Below, piece by piece: positions 1-9,213 of a stretch of DNA of 64,000 nucleotides. Origin of the DNA: Desulfitibacter alkalitolerans DSM 16504 (GTDB lineage Bacteria; Bacillota; DSM-16504; Desulfitibacterales; Desulfitibacteraceae); contig NZ_KK211100.1 in NCBI RefSeq assembly GCF_000620305.1, positions 362,467 through 426,466 of the forward strand, read 5' to 3'. A model generated the notes under the pieces. It was not told where the DNA came from, made no database searches, and saw nothing but the letters and a program-made list of their open reading frames with translations. Positions within the stretch are counted from its first letter, which is position 1, and each line of letters begins with the position of its first letter. The translations under genes and the position numbers were made by a program.

Positions 1-439
1 TTAATTTTTCTTTTGGTGGAAATAAAGGGTATTTTATATAGCTTGGCATCCCATCTAGAACAATTTGCTTTGCTTTTTTCTTTTCAAGGTTTATGATAAT
101 TGGTGCCAAGAGGTTGGTAGTAGCCTTTTTAAAGCCTTCTTTGGGTATAGTAACTATAGTATGCACTAACACATCCTCCTGTTTTTTTATTTCAAGTTCA
201 TCCTTTAAGCTTTCGTCAATATCAACATAGAAACCAAGTTGAATTGAAAATGGGTCAATTAGTAAAAAGGATAAACTTGGTTCGTCAATGGATTGAAGCC
301 AGCTAAAGAATGGATTGTTTTCTACTGGAATAATTATAAAGCGCCTATTTTCTTCAAAAGCTAGAATCCCTGCGGGAAAAGTTATTATTTCTTTATCATC
401 AATACTTATTTCACCAAACTGCCTGGTTTTTACCAGCAT
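1..439 (-). CDS. fliW: Flagellar assembly factor FliW (3' end cut by window edge)
   Basis: FliW binds flagellin and antagonises the RNA-binding regulator CsrA, tying flagellin translation to filament assembly in the cytoplasm. The minus-strand frame starts at ATG 437-439 (MLVKTRQFGEI) and stays open to base 1, giving 146 codons, so only a few C-terminal residues of a roughly 150-residue family are missing. Visible family features are the FGEI start, the FPAGILAFEE segment and the central LLIDPF stretch. It is the last gene seen of the flgM-flgN-flgK-flgL unit; csrA is the usual next neighbour and would lie outside the window (inference). Confidence 0.9.
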   Translation of the reverse strand, partial: MLVKTRQFGEISIDDKEIITFPAGILAFEENRRFIIIPVENNPFFSWLQSIDEPSLSFLLIDPFSIQLGFYVDIDESLKDELEIKKQEDVLVHTIVTIPKEGFKKATTNLLAPIIINLEKKKAKQIVLDGMPSYIKYPLFPPKEKL

Positions 440-477
440 ATTAGCACCTCATTTAAAATTTATATTACATGTGGATA

Positions 478-1392
478 TTATTTTAGAAAATCCAATAATG
501 TGGGCTGCAGTATTTGGGAACCTGATTTGATGGCTGCATGGTAAGCAGCTTCCTGTACTGAAAAGTCAATCATGGCACGGGCATAATCCGTATCTTCCAG
601 TCCACTGAGGATTTTAGTAAATTCATATTGGGAGTTTAAGCTTCTTTGCAGTGCTGTTTCCATCCTGTTGCTTTTGGCACCCAGGCTGGCTCTTTCAGAA
701 AGAACACCGTCAATTCTAACATCCATTTCACCTAATCGGTTTGAAATTCCAGAGGCATCACCACTTCTCATCATCTGTGCTAATTCAATTAACGTCTCAT
801 AGACTTTAGATTTTACCTCCCCACCTTCTTCGTATAGCTGAAAAGCATTTTGTGAAGCATTTATGGTCATCTGCACCCCAGGTGATACTTCATATTGAAT
901 CTCTGCAAAGTCACCCTTATACTCTATCTCCAGGGTGCCGCTATTTTTTTTAAGTTCAAAAGGAGGCTTGGTTGTGTAATTACCTCCAAAAATATAGGCA
1001 TCTCCGTGGGTATTATTGGCTATCTGCGTAGTTTCTTCTATTAGCTGTTCAACCTCATCAGCCAATGCAGCCATTGCCTCGATAGTTAAAGTTCCACCTG
1101 CTCCATAAACAGCCAGCTCTCGAGCCCTCTGCAGTACATTAGTTAAATTTGCCAATGAATTCTCAGAGATTTCCAGCCAGCTCATTGCATCACGCATATT
1201 CTTGTCAAATTGTTCCATTTCATCCAGGGTTGTACGTATGGTCATAACCCTTGAAACTACAACTGGATCATCAGATGGACGATTAACCATTTTCCCAGAA
1301 GCAATTCTATTATGAAGTTTTTCCAAATAAAACTTGTTTCTATCTAGATTTTGCACAAAGTTGGTATGAAGCATTTTATTTGTTATTCTCAT
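478..1392 (-). CDS. flgL: Flagellar hook-associated protein 3 (FlgL)
   Basis: FlgL is the second hook-filament junction protein, exported through the flagellar type III apparatus and placed between FlgK and flagellin. The 304-residue product has the flagellin-like N-terminal helix (MRITNKMLHTNFVQNL), the RIASGKMVNRPSDDP signature near residues 29-43, and a C-terminal flagellin-like helix ending in LQPTLLDFLK. Length is normal for the family. GGAGG lies 8 bases before the ATG. It follows flgK by 15 bases and shares its transcription unit. Confidence 0.95.
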   Translation of the reverse strand: MRITNKMLHTNFVQNLDRNKFYLEKLHNRIASGKMVNRPSDDPVVVSRVMTIRTTLDEMEQFDKNMRDAMSWLEISENSLANLTNVLQRARELAVYGAGGTLTIEAMAALADEVEQLIEETTQIANNTHGDAYIFGGNYTTKPPFELKKNSGTLEIEYKGDFAEIQYEVSPGVQMTINASQNAFQLYEEGGEVKSKVYETLIELAQMMRSGDASGISNRLGEMDVRIDGVLSERASLGAKSNRMETALQRSLNSQYEFTKILSGLEDTDYARAMIDFSVQEAAYHAAIKSGSQILQPTLLDFLK

Positions 1393-1407
1393 ATTTAAAC
1401 CTCCAAG

Positions 1408-2985
1408 TTAGGCTTTAAGGCCATTTACAATTGTTGCAGCAAGTTCATCTAATACTCTAATGTATCTTGATGCCGCCTGAAAGGCTCTATGATAGGAAAT
1501 CATATTTGCTGTTTCCTCATCTATGGAAACACCTGAAACCTGTTCTTTTCTATTAGTTAGCTGATTTACTAGTGTTGTCTGGTTTTGGATCATTCTCTCC
1601 GCTTCCTTGGTGGCTACTCCGATCTCTGAAACAAAATTCTGGTAGAAGGTTTCAAGCTTAAGATCTCCAGAAGCATTACTTTGTAGTTTCCCGTCAGTAT
1701 CTAATGTAAACCTTGCATTTCTTAACTGGGCAATGAGCAGAGCATTTTCCCTATTGCCGGGGTTAAAGGGGTCTCCACCTTCCACCTTGCCGGCTGCAAT
1801 AAGACCAACATCCTTTTCTATGTCTGGATTTAAGAAAAGGTATTTTGCAGATAAGTAATCCTCCATTGCTGGATCACTAACATCTATAACATTTCCATTC
1901 TCATCCTTAAAAACGAATAAATCTATTCCAGTATTGTCTGGGGGGTCTTTTAAGTTTATGCCAGATGAATGTATTTCATTTAGTATCCTGGAAATGCCTT
2001 CTGCAAAGGTATCAAGTTTATTTTTGTAGTATGCTGCCGAGGTACTGTCAGGACTTGTATCATTGCCTGCACGCTGAATTCCATATATTTCTCCAGTATT
2101 AACAGCTAGGGTATGTGTGTCATTTCCGCTATCCACTAATGTAACTTCTAAGCCATTTCTTTCAAATTCTAAATGTCTTGATGCTAAACTCGGGTCAATT
2201 ACATTCAAAAGAGCTGGATCACCATTTAAATCAGTTGTTCTAACTGTAACTGTTACCTCACCTGTGGCAATTATTCTGCCTGCAACCAAGGCTGTTACAT
2301 CTTTTACTTCTATATCCATCAGTTCGGAGAGTCTATCAAGGAGAATGTCTCTTTTGTCCATTAAATCATTAGGGTTGTCCCCACCTGTTTTAATAAATTT
2401 GATCTGCTCATTAAGACTAGCTATCTGCCTCAAGAGAGAGTTGGCATCATTTATAGCTATTTCCATTTGTCTATCCAAACCCTCTTCAATTGTTTCAAGC
2501 CTTGAATAGCTGTGACGAAAGGCTTCTGCTAGAGCAATTCCAGTCTCTTTCACTGTGGTTCTTACTGGCGAGCTCTCTGGAAATTTGCTGAGCTCCTGCC
2601 AACTGTTCCAAAATGCACTCATCAAGGTGCTAAGTCCACTATCAGATGGTTCCAAAAATACTGTTTCTATCTGGCTTAGGGTATCATGTCTGGTTTGCCA
2701 TTCATTGAGAACACCAGACTCAGCCCTTATCTGCCAGTCAATAAACTGATCTCTAATCCTTTTTACTTCAGAAATCTCAACACCAGTACCAAGCTGACCG
2801 GCACCCTTCCACCTGTTATTTGAAGGTACTGGGATTGCAAAGCCTGTGTGCATATTGACAACCTGGCGTGAATACCCAGGGGTATTGGCGTTTGCTATAT
2901 TGTGACCTGTAACAGATATTGCTGTCTGTTGGGCTCTTAATGCTTTAACACCTATATTAATTCCAAAAAATATTCCTCCAGCCAT
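1408..2985 (-). CDS. flgK: Flagellar hook-associated protein 1 (FlgK)
   Basis: FlgK is the first hook-filament junction protein. The 525-residue product begins with the rod/hook N-terminal motif: ALRAQQTAISVTGHNIANAN at about residues 15-34, followed by TPGYSRQ. The C-terminal FlgK/FlgE domain is present (SYHRAFQAASRYIRVLDELA). The variable middle region is typical for a hook-filament junction protein. An AGGAGG site precedes the ATG. It sits 10 bases after flgN, whose product is the chaperone for FlgK and FlgL, so chaperone and clients are encoded together. Confidence 0.96.
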   Translation of the reverse strand: MAGGIFFGINIGVKALRAQQTAISVTGHNIANANTPGYSRQVVNMHTGFAIPVPSNNRWKGAGQLGTGVEISEVKRIRDQFIDWQIRAESGVLNEWQTRHDTLSQIETVFLEPSDSGLSTLMSAFWNSWQELSKFPESSPVRTTVKETGIALAEAFRHSYSRLETIEEGLDRQMEIAINDANSLLRQIASLNEQIKFIKTGGDNPNDLMDKRDILLDRLSELMDIEVKDVTALVAGRIIATGEVTVTVRTTDLNGDPALLNVIDPSLASRHLEFERNGLEVTLVDSGNDTHTLAVNTGEIYGIQRAGNDTSPDSTSAAYYKNKLDTFAEGISRILNEIHSSGINLKDPPDNTGIDLFVFKDENGNVIDVSDPAMEDYLSAKYLFLNPDIEKDVGLIAAGKVEGGDPFNPGNRENALLIAQLRNARFTLDTDGKLQSNASGDLKLETFYQNFVSEIGVATKEAERMIQNQTTLVNQLTNRKEQVSGVSIDEETANMISYHRAFQAASRYIRVLDELAATIVNGLKA

Positions 2986-2995
2986 GTTGTGCCTC

Positions 2996-3493
2996 CTAAA
3001 TGCTTTTATTTAATGAATTAGGTACCTGTGACCGTTCAATCTGTCCGGACGATCCATAAGTTTTTTGGCCTTGTGGCTCTATACAGTCCATGATTTTCTG
3101 TACATACTTTAGTGATTGTTTTAAAAGCAGTCTTGACAGCTCATGGGTTTCCTCCAGTTTTTGATGGTTTTCCATAATATTATCAGAAAGTTTCTTTAGT
3201 TCTTTTTTATCCTCCCCTGGGACTATAAAAATAATATCTAACATCCTAATATCATCTTTACCAAGGATTGAACCTATCTCATAAACTAGCTCCCGACGCT
3301 TCTTTTCCTGGAGTGCTAGACTTCTGCCAAGCTTTTCCTGTATGGCATTAATATTATTTATGCTTTGTATATCATCTATCTTTAAGGCTTCAATCTGTTT
3401 TTCACCAATCTCTACAAGCTCCAAGATTAATTTGTTTTGTTCTTTTAGACATTCTATAATCTCTTGGATACGGCTGTTTAAATCTATTGTCAT
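2996..3493 (-). CDS. flgN: FlgN-family export chaperone for FlgK/FlgL
   Basis: FlgN is a cytoplasmic chaperone that keeps FlgK and FlgL export-competent. The 165-residue product is almost wholly helical and charged, with heptad-like patterns (IQEIIECLKEQNKLILELVE) and the FlgN pattern of a conserved E...KQ..L segment in the first 60 residues. Sequence identity in this family is low, so the call rests on composition, length and its position between flgM and flgK. GGGAGGG precedes the ATG. The polar C-terminus (from about residue 140) looks disordered. Confidence 0.85.
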   Translation of the reverse strand: MTIDLNSRIQEIIECLKEQNKLILELVEIGEKQIEALKIDDIQSINNINAIQEKLGRSLALQEKKRRELVYEIGSILGKDDIRMLDIIFIVPGEDKKELKKLSDNIMENHQKLEETHELSRLLLKQSLKYVQKIMDCIEPQGQKTYGSSGQIERSQVPNSLNKSI

Positions 3494-3508
3494 AATTTCC
3501 CTCCCAGG

Positions 3509-3781
3509 CTATATATTTTCAAGCATACCCTTTACAATATCTTCAGAGCTTACTTTGTATTCGCCCTTGTCAATCTTTTGCTTTAAGCCATCAACCACAT
3601 TATTTCTAATATCTGGCAAAGAAATTGTTTTCCTAACAAGCTCCTTTATCCTTTTAGCTTCAGTAGAAATCTCAATTTTGTCACCCTGGGTACCCTTAGC
3701 AGCCTTACTTTCCTTAGCTTGCTTTTGTTGTGACTGATACAATTGTCCTGGAGTTATATTTGAAGGTCTGTTTATTTTCAT
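3509..3781 (-). CDS. flgM: Anti-sigma-28 factor FlgM
   Basis: FlgM binds and inhibits the flagellar sigma factor (sigma-28/SigD) until the hook is complete. The product has the FlgM pattern: MKINRPSNITP start, disordered middle rich in K, Q and S, then the sigma-binding helices (IEISTEAKRIKELV, and DIVKGMLENI at the end). An upstream in-frame TTG at 3796 would add MGGEL, but it overlaps the site GGTGGTGAG, which is correctly spaced for the ATG at 3781. I therefore call 90 residues. A sigma-28 promoter lies 44 bases upstream of the ATG, giving a negative feedback loop. Confidence 0.92.
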   Translation of the reverse strand: MKINRPSNITPGQLYQSQQKQAKESKAAKGTQGDKIEISTEAKRIKELVRKTISLPDIRNNVVDGLKQKIDKGEYKVSSEDIVKGMLENI

Positions 3782-3824
3782 AAGCTCACCACCCAATCTT
3801 TATAAAAAAGAAATGTTACTACTA

Positions 3825-3851
3825 CTATCGGCAGGTTTTCAAAAAACTTTA
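3825..3851 (-). promoter_or_regulatory. Sigma-28 (SigD/FliA-type) promoter of flgM operon
   Basis: Read on the minus strand: TAAA (bases 3851-3848), a spacer of exactly 15, then GCCGATAG (3832-3825). The flagellar sigma-28 consensus is TAAA-N15-GCCGATAA, so only the last base differs. It lies about 44 bases before the flgM ATG and should drive flgM-flgN-flgK-flgL-fliW. Confidence 0.85.
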
Positions 3852-3880
3852 GTTTTTAAAGAAAAAAGCAGGAAAGACAA

Positions 3881-3905
3881 CAAAAAAGAGAGGGATTGCC
3901 TCTCA
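3881..3905 (-). terminator. Rho-independent terminator after cheB
   Basis: On the minus strand GAGAGG-CAATC-CCTCTC is followed by TTTTTTG. It lies about 45 bases past the cheB stop and just upstream of the flgM promoter, separating the chemotaxis unit from the flagellar unit. Confidence 0.75.
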
Positions 3906-3947
3906 AAGTTTTTAGCGCTATGAAAAATTAATGTAGGCTAGCATTAA

Positions 3948-5090
3948 TTAAATATCGTATTTATTCTTGGCAACTATACTCACTATTTCACTGCCCAACT
4001 CATCAAGGGGCAGGACCTTGTCTGCTATCCCTGCATCTACCACTGCCTTAGGCATGCCATAGACTATACAGGTTTCTTCATTCTGGGCTAGAATTAAACC
4101 CTTTTGCTTCTTTAAGCTTTTTAAACCCTGAAGGCCGTCATTTCCCATGCCAGTCATTATTACACCTAAAACCTTTGAACCCAAGGTTTCAACTGCTGAC
4201 AGCATCATTACATCTACTGATGGTTTGAATAGAGTCTTTATAGGGGAATGGTCACTTAGACTGATTTGCAGATAACCAGACCTTCTGGTAAAGGTCAGTT
4301 GGTGGCCAGCCGGTGCAATGATCGCCCTGCCAGGCAGTACCATGTCTCCATCCTCACCCTCTTTGACCTCTATTTCGCACAGGTCATTTAATCTTTTTGC
4401 TAGCGGACCGGTAAATCCCTTTGGCATGTGTTGCACTACAACAATACCACAGGGAAGGCTCTTAGGTATCCTGGTTAGTAACACCTGAAGTGCAGTTGGT
4501 CCCCCTGTAGATGTACCTACTGCTACCAGTTCAATAGAACTGGTCGTCTTTATGGTTGTAGTTGCTCCAAGCTTAGGAGGTTTTAAGAATACAGGCTTTG
4601 GCACCATTACAGATGGACTCGGCCTTTCAGGTTGTGGTCCAGATGATTTAGCTAAGATTGAACCATTAATGGAGCAAACCTTTTTCACCGAAACCTGTGC
4701 AGCAGTCTTAACAGTATTTATTAGCTCAGAGGCAAGTTTAGGAAGCTCCTGCCTATTAGCTGGTTTTGCAACAAAATCAACAGCACCAAGAGATAGTGCC
4801 TCAATGGTCTGCCTTGCCCCTGCAGTTGTTAGGGAACTAAGCATAACCACAGGTACAGGGTTTTCACACATGATGAGCTTTAATGCAGAAAGGCCATCTA
4901 AACCAGGCATCTCAACATCCATGGTTACCACGTCAGGATTATATCTTTTAATTTTTACAAGAGCATCTTCCCCATCTCTAGCATAGCTTACCACTTTCAG
5001 AGAAGAATCACTTTCTAGCATTGTAGTAATGACCCGGCGCATAAAGGCCGAGTCATCAACAATAAGTACATTGATTTGTTTATCAGTCAT
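3948..5090 (-). CDS. cheB: Chemotaxis protein-glutamate methylesterase CheB
   Basis: CheB removes methyl groups from (and deamidates) chemoreceptors in adaptation. The 380-residue product has an N-terminal receiver domain (VLIVDDSAFMRR; phospho-acceptor Asp58 in VTMDVEMPG) and a C-terminal methylesterase domain with the nucleophile in VGTSTGGPTAL, the VVQHMPKGFTGPLAKRL segment and the catalytic Asp region MTGMGNDGL. The linker (about residues 150-185) is Pro/Ser rich. Its ATG overlaps the cheA stop (TAATG), indicating translational coupling. Confidence 0.97.
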   Translation of the reverse strand: MTDKQINVLIVDDSAFMRRVITTMLESDSSLKVVSYARDGEDALVKIKRYNPDVVTMDVEMPGLDGLSALKLIMCENPVPVVMLSSLTTAGARQTIEALSLGAVDFVAKPANRQELPKLASELINTVKTAAQVSVKKVCSINGSILAKSSGPQPERPSPSVMVPKPVFLKPPKLGATTTIKTTSSIELVAVGTSTGGPTALQVLLTRIPKSLPCGIVVVQHMPKGFTGPLAKRLNDLCEIEVKEGEDGDMVLPGRAIIAPAGHQLTFTRRSGYLQISLSDHSPIKTLFKPSVDVMMLSAVETLGSKVLGVIMTGMGNDGLQGLKSLKKQKGLILAQNEETCIVYGMPKAVVDAGIADKVLPLDELGSEIVSIVAKNKYDI

Positions 5091-7201
5091 TAGTCATCCA
5101 TCCTTGTATGGTCCATCATTCCTCTTATATCAAGAATTAAGGCAACTGTTCCGTCTCCCATTATAGTTGCTCCAGCAAGACCAGGTATTTTACCTATATA
5201 ATCCCCTAAAGTCTTAATTACTATTTCTTGTTCCCCAATGAGATCATCCACAATAATACCTATACGCTTCTCAGAGAGACCTACAACTACAACGGAATAC
5301 TTTTCATTATCCAGTTTTTCAATTTTTAAATCTAATAGGCCTTGTAGTGTATAAAGGGGAAGAACATCACCCCTAACAACGGCAACCTCCTGTTTTGCAA
5401 CAGTTCTTACTTCACTTAAAGGTATATCTACAATCTCCACCACATTTGCAAGGGGAAAAGCATAGACCTGGTTACCTAGCTTAACCAGCAGGGACCTATT
5501 GATTGCCAAGGTCAAGGGGAGTCTAATTGTGAATTTTGTACCTTTGCCTGGGTTAGTACTAATCTCCACCATGCCATTTATTCTTTCAATATGGTTTCTT
5601 ACTATATCCATACCAACTCCCCTGCCTGAAACGCTGCTAACACTTTCTGCTGTGGAAAAACCTGGGATGAATATAAGGTTTAAGGCTTCCTTCTGAGTAA
5701 GACGCCCTGCTTTTTCTTCAGTAATCAAACCTTTAGACAAAGCCTTCTTAATAAGCTTATCAGTGTCTATTCCCTTACCATCATCTTCAACTGTTATGAT
5801 TATTTGATTTTCCTGGTGAAATGCCTTTAATTTAACAGTACCCTTTGTGGGCTTGTTAGCTCTTTTTCGGACCTCTGGTGGCTCTATTCCATGGTCAATG
5901 GCATTTCTTAAAAGATGAATAAGAGGATCTCCAATTTCCTCAATTACAGTCCTGTCAAGCTCAGTTTCCCTGCCCTCAACTATAAACTCAATTTCCTTTT
6001 CTGCCTTTTGCGCAAGATCTCTAACCATTCTTGGGAAACGGTTAAATACCTGCTCAATGGGAAACATTCGGGCTTTCATGATCTCCTCCTGAAGATCGCC
6101 AGATATTCTACCTATATGTAATGATATTTCTTCTAATATTTCTAATAAATCTTCTGTACCATATTTAGCTCGCAGACTTTCCTCAACATCAGCCAGTCTA
6201 ATTCTATCAATTACCAATTCTCCAACAAGATTCATAAGGTTTTCAAGTCTTTGAACATCCACCCTAACTGTTTGGTTGGTCTTAATAGCTTCCTGCTTTA
6301 CCTCACCCTTCTTTTCAGCAAATAGAGTTGGGGCTTTAGAGTTTTCCTTTTCAATTTTAATAGGTTCTTCATCCCTTGCATCTAACTCATGGCTCAATTC
6401 CACTTCTTTAACCTTTACCCTATCGATTTCACTAACGGTTTTAACAATGTTTTCTATTCTATCTTTATCCTCCCTGGTTACAATAACCATTTGGAATTCC
6501 AAGTCAAAGTTTTCTGCCTCAATATCCTCAGTAGCTGGATGGGTTTTAATAATCTCCCCTAGATCTTTTAAGTTATTATAGACTATATAAGCTCTGGCAG
6601 CCTTCATTAGGCAATCTGGAACCAGGGCAACAAATACCTGCCACACCTTAAAACCCTTTATTTCAGCAGTTCTTATGAGATTTTCTTCTATTTCATCAAA
6701 TTTAATAGCACCTTCTGTCTGCCATTTATTGAAAGATACAGTTGAGGTGTTATCGGAAACTGCAGTTTGTGCAGCTGCTGTTTCTTCTTTTACTTCCTTA
6801 GCTATCCTTTTACCCTCCATTACTGTTTTTAGTTTTTCAATTAACACAGAAACATCCAATTCTGAATCCTTGCCGCTAATAATATCTCCCTTTAACTCTT
6901 TCATCATATCCAGGCCTTCTAGGAGCAGATCTATGATTTCCGTTGTAACCTCAAGTCTATCCTGACGCAGTAAGTCAAGAACATTTTCCAGAGAGTGGGT
7001 TACCTCTGCCATTTTATCAAAGCCCATGGAGGCAGAGGAACCCTTTATTGTATGAGCTGCTCTAAAAATTAAGTTTAAAATATCTAAATCATCTCTATTC
7101 TTTTCTAAAAGCAGGATGTTTTCGTCCATGAGCTGAATTTGCTCATCTGCTTCATCTAGAAAAATATTAAGGTATTGGGACATGTCAAAATCAGAGGTCA
7201 T
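5090..7201 (-). CDS. cheA: Chemotaxis histidine kinase CheA
   Basis: CheA is the receptor-coupled kinase that phosphorylates CheY and CheB. The 703-residue product shows the P1 Hpt domain with phosphorylatable His50 in AAHTIKGSSASMGF, a CheY-binding-like region (about 170-275), the dimerisation helices (VDVQRLENLMNLVGELVI), an HATPase with LLRNAIDHGIE (N box) and VEDDGKGID / VSGRGVGMDIV (G boxes), and a C-terminal CheW-like domain from about residue 565. Length is normal. GGGAGG precedes the ATG. It is 12 bases downstream of cheW. Confidence 0.97.
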   Translation of the reverse strand: MTSDFDMSQYLNIFLDEADEQIQLMDENILLLEKNRDDLDILNLIFRAAHTIKGSSASMGFDKMAEVTHSLENVLDLLRQDRLEVTTEIIDLLLEGLDMMKELKGDIISGKDSELDVSVLIEKLKTVMEGKRIAKEVKEETAAAQTAVSDNTSTVSFNKWQTEGAIKFDEIEENLIRTAEIKGFKVWQVFVALVPDCLMKAARAYIVYNNLKDLGEIIKTHPATEDIEAENFDLEFQMVIVTREDKDRIENIVKTVSEIDRVKVKEVELSHELDARDEEPIKIEKENSKAPTLFAEKKGEVKQEAIKTNQTVRVDVQRLENLMNLVGELVIDRIRLADVEESLRAKYGTEDLLEILEEISLHIGRISGDLQEEIMKARMFPIEQVFNRFPRMVRDLAQKAEKEIEFIVEGRETELDRTVIEEIGDPLIHLLRNAIDHGIEPPEVRKRANKPTKGTVKLKAFHQENQIIITVEDDGKGIDTDKLIKKALSKGLITEEKAGRLTQKEALNLIFIPGFSTAESVSSVSGRGVGMDIVRNHIERINGMVEISTNPGKGTKFTIRLPLTLAINRSLLVKLGNQVYAFPLANVVEIVDIPLSEVRTVAKQEVAVVRGDVLPLYTLQGLLDLKIEKLDNEKYSVVVVGLSEKRIGIIVDDLIGEQEIVIKTLGDYIGKIPGLAGATIMGDGTVALILDIRGMMDHTRMDD

Positions 7202-7213
7202 TGTTTTACCTCC

Positions 7214-7705
7214 CTATGCGTCCTGAGCCAAAGCTACATCTTCAAGATGCTTTTTTTCTTTTTTATGTAAAACCTGATTTAGGTCAAGTAAAATTATCAA
7301 CCTATCTTCTAATTTCCCAACACCTCGCAGGTATGCTGAGTCAACACCAGAAATTACTGGTGGTGGTGGATCAATACTATCTTTTGGAATACGCAGCACT
7401 TCAGATACTGCATCAACTATCATCCCAACTGTAACATTATCCACCTCCACTACCATAATTCTAGTATGGGAGGTTTCTTCAACGAATGGCAGGTCAAATC
7501 TTTTATGAAGATCAATAACAGGGATGACCTTGCCTCTAAGATTAATAACACCTTCTACAAAATCTGGCGTTCTAGGAACTTCGGTAATGGCCTGTACACG
7601 AATTATTTCTCTTACTGCAGAAATATCCACACCATAGGTTTCGCCTGACAGGTTAAAAACAACTAACTGCTCTTCCTCTCTTCGGACATTCTGGTTTGCA
7701 TTCAT
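7214..7705 (-). CDS. cheW: Chemotaxis adaptor CheW
   Basis: CheW bridges chemoreceptors and CheA. The product is a single CheW beta-barrel domain (LVVFNLSGETYGVDI; FVEGVINLRGKVIPVIDLHK; IIILLDLNQVL near the end). A longer frame begins at 7726, but AGAAGGAGG is ideally spaced for the ATG at 7705, which I use, giving 163 residues. It is the first gene of cheW-cheA-cheB. No sigma-28-type promoter was seen in the bases upstream, in contrast to flgM. Confidence 0.95.
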   Translation of the reverse strand: MNANQNVRREEEQLVVFNLSGETYGVDISAVREIIRVQAITEVPRTPDFVEGVINLRGKVIPVIDLHKRFDLPFVEETSHTRIMVVEVDNVTVGMIVDAVSEVLRIPKDSIDPPPPVISGVDSAYLRGVGKLEDRLIILLDLNQVLHKKEKKHLEDVALAQDA

Positions 7706-7870
7706 TAACGTTCCTCCTTCTATCATGTTTCTTCGTAAATGTTTTTTAATATATGAGATCTTAAATATTACCTTTTATTTGTATAATTAGTTAATTTCAA
7801 TAAAAATGCCATAATTCCTCTAAGTAAAGATAAAAAATAAATATTTTGTCTTATGCTGCAGGTTAATATG

Positions 7871-7905
7871 GATAAAAAAAACTGCACCTTGTAAGATGCA
7901 GGTTT
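7871..7905 (-). terminator. Terminator after the carboxypeptidase gene
   Basis: Minus strand: CTGCATCTT-AC-AAGGTGCAG followed by a run of eight T. It begins a few bases after the stop codon at 7910. Confidence 0.8.
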
Positions 7906-7909
7906 TTGA

Positions 7910-9130
7910 CTAATACATACGTGAGCTTCCATATTTGGGCTTGCCTACTCTATTCATATAAAGAGTTCTTCTCTTTCTAAGCATGTTAATTGCTTTTAGG
8001 AGCAAAATAAGGACCACTAGTCCAAAAAATACTAGAGTTGCTTTAACATATATGTCAACCCAGGTAATTGGTTTTTTCACATTTGTGCCTGCAATCAAAC
8101 TAACACTTTCTATTATCTCATCATTTAGTACAAATTCCAGGCTTCCAATTACCTCACCCTTTTCTAGTGGCAAGTCTAAATTATGCATTTTTATCTTCCA
8201 GGTTGGAGTAACATCTGAATTCTTATTTGTTAAATACTCCACAACCTGTTCAGATAAAACTGGCACTGATTTTCCAGCCATATCAATTTGAAGTATCTCA
8301 TCCCCCTGATCCACCAGCTTCAACTTATGAAAATTGTCGTATCCATAATCAAGTAATCTGGTAGAATCACTCCAGATTCTCTGGGAATTGCTTCCCAGTA
8401 CAACACTTATTAAATCCATTCCATTTCTGTTGGCAGCAGTAACAAGGCATCTTCCAGCCTCACTAGTATAACCTGTCTTTCCGCCCAGAGAGCCCTCATA
8501 CTGCCAGAGCAACTGATTTAGGTTGACAAGTTGGCTTTGCCAGTCCATACCATTCCAGTCTCTAGTTCTGGTACCTATTATTTCCTTTAATACAGGGTCT
8601 TCAAGAGCTGCTTTCATAATTAATGCTATATCATACGCTGTTGAATAGTGGCCCTGGGCAGGCAGTCCATTTGGATTAACAAAATTGGTAGAGTATGCTC
8701 CTAAATCTCTTGCCTTTTGGTTCATCATTTCTGCAAAACCTTCTACAGTACCTCCTATATGTTCGGCAATAGCTATTGCAGCATCATTCCCCGAGTTAAG
8801 CATGATTGCATATAAGAGATTCTCAAGGGTTTGGGTTTCACCTGCACGCAGCCAAACAATACTGCCCCTTGTACTCACAGCCTCCTGACTGACGGTGACC
8901 TCATCCTGAAGGTTGCCCTTTTCAATTGCTACCAGAGCAGTCACAAGCTTTGTAATACTAGCAGGCGATCTCTGATCCCTTTCATTCTTTGCCCACAACA
9001 CTTCACCAGTTTCTGCATCCATTAGGATAGCTGCTTCACCAGCAATGTTTGGCTGAGCCATTGCACTAGAACTAAAAACAAAAATTAGAATTATAGTTAA
9101 TATGGTGAATAGCATATACTGTTTTCTCAT
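7910..9130 (-). CDS. D-alanyl-D-alanine carboxypeptidase, DacF/PBP5 type
   Basis: A class C low-molecular-weight penicillin-binding protein that trims the terminal D-Ala from peptidoglycan stem peptides outside the membrane. All three catalytic motifs are present: SITK (Ser58, Lys61), SGN (113-115) and KTG in GGKTGYT. An N-terminal signal peptide (about 1-26, ending AMA) precedes them. A PBP5-type C-terminal beta domain follows, then a C-terminal membrane helix (VFFGLVVLILLLKAI) and a basic tail. In spore formers such enzymes include sporulation-specific DacF, but which paralogue this is cannot be told here. GGGGGAGG precedes the ATG. Confidence 0.92.
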   Translation of the reverse strand: MRKQYMLFTILTIILIFVFSSSAMAQPNIAGEAAILMDAETGEVLWAKNERDQRSPASITKLVTALVAIEKGNLQDEVTVSQEAVSTRGSIVWLRAGETQTLENLLYAIMLNSGNDAAIAIAEHIGGTVEGFAEMMNQKARDLGAYSTNFVNPNGLPAQGHYSTAYDIALIMKAALEDPVLKEIIGTRTRDWNGMDWQSQLVNLNQLLWQYEGSLGGKTGYTSEAGRCLVTAANRNGMDLISVVLGSNSQRIWSDSTRLLDYGYDNFHKLKLVDQGDEILQIDMAGKSVPVLSEQVVEYLTNKNSDVTPTWKIKMHNLDLPLEKGEVIGSLEFVLNDEIIESVSLIAGTNVKKPITWVDIYVKATLVFFGLVVLILLLKAINMLRKRRTLYMNRVGKPKYGSSRMY

Positions 9131-9213
9131 TGATGTCCTCCCCCATTAATTCTACATGCACAATTATACCATTATATTCGAGAGGATTTGACAGTCATTT
9201 TTTGGTGTTTTTC

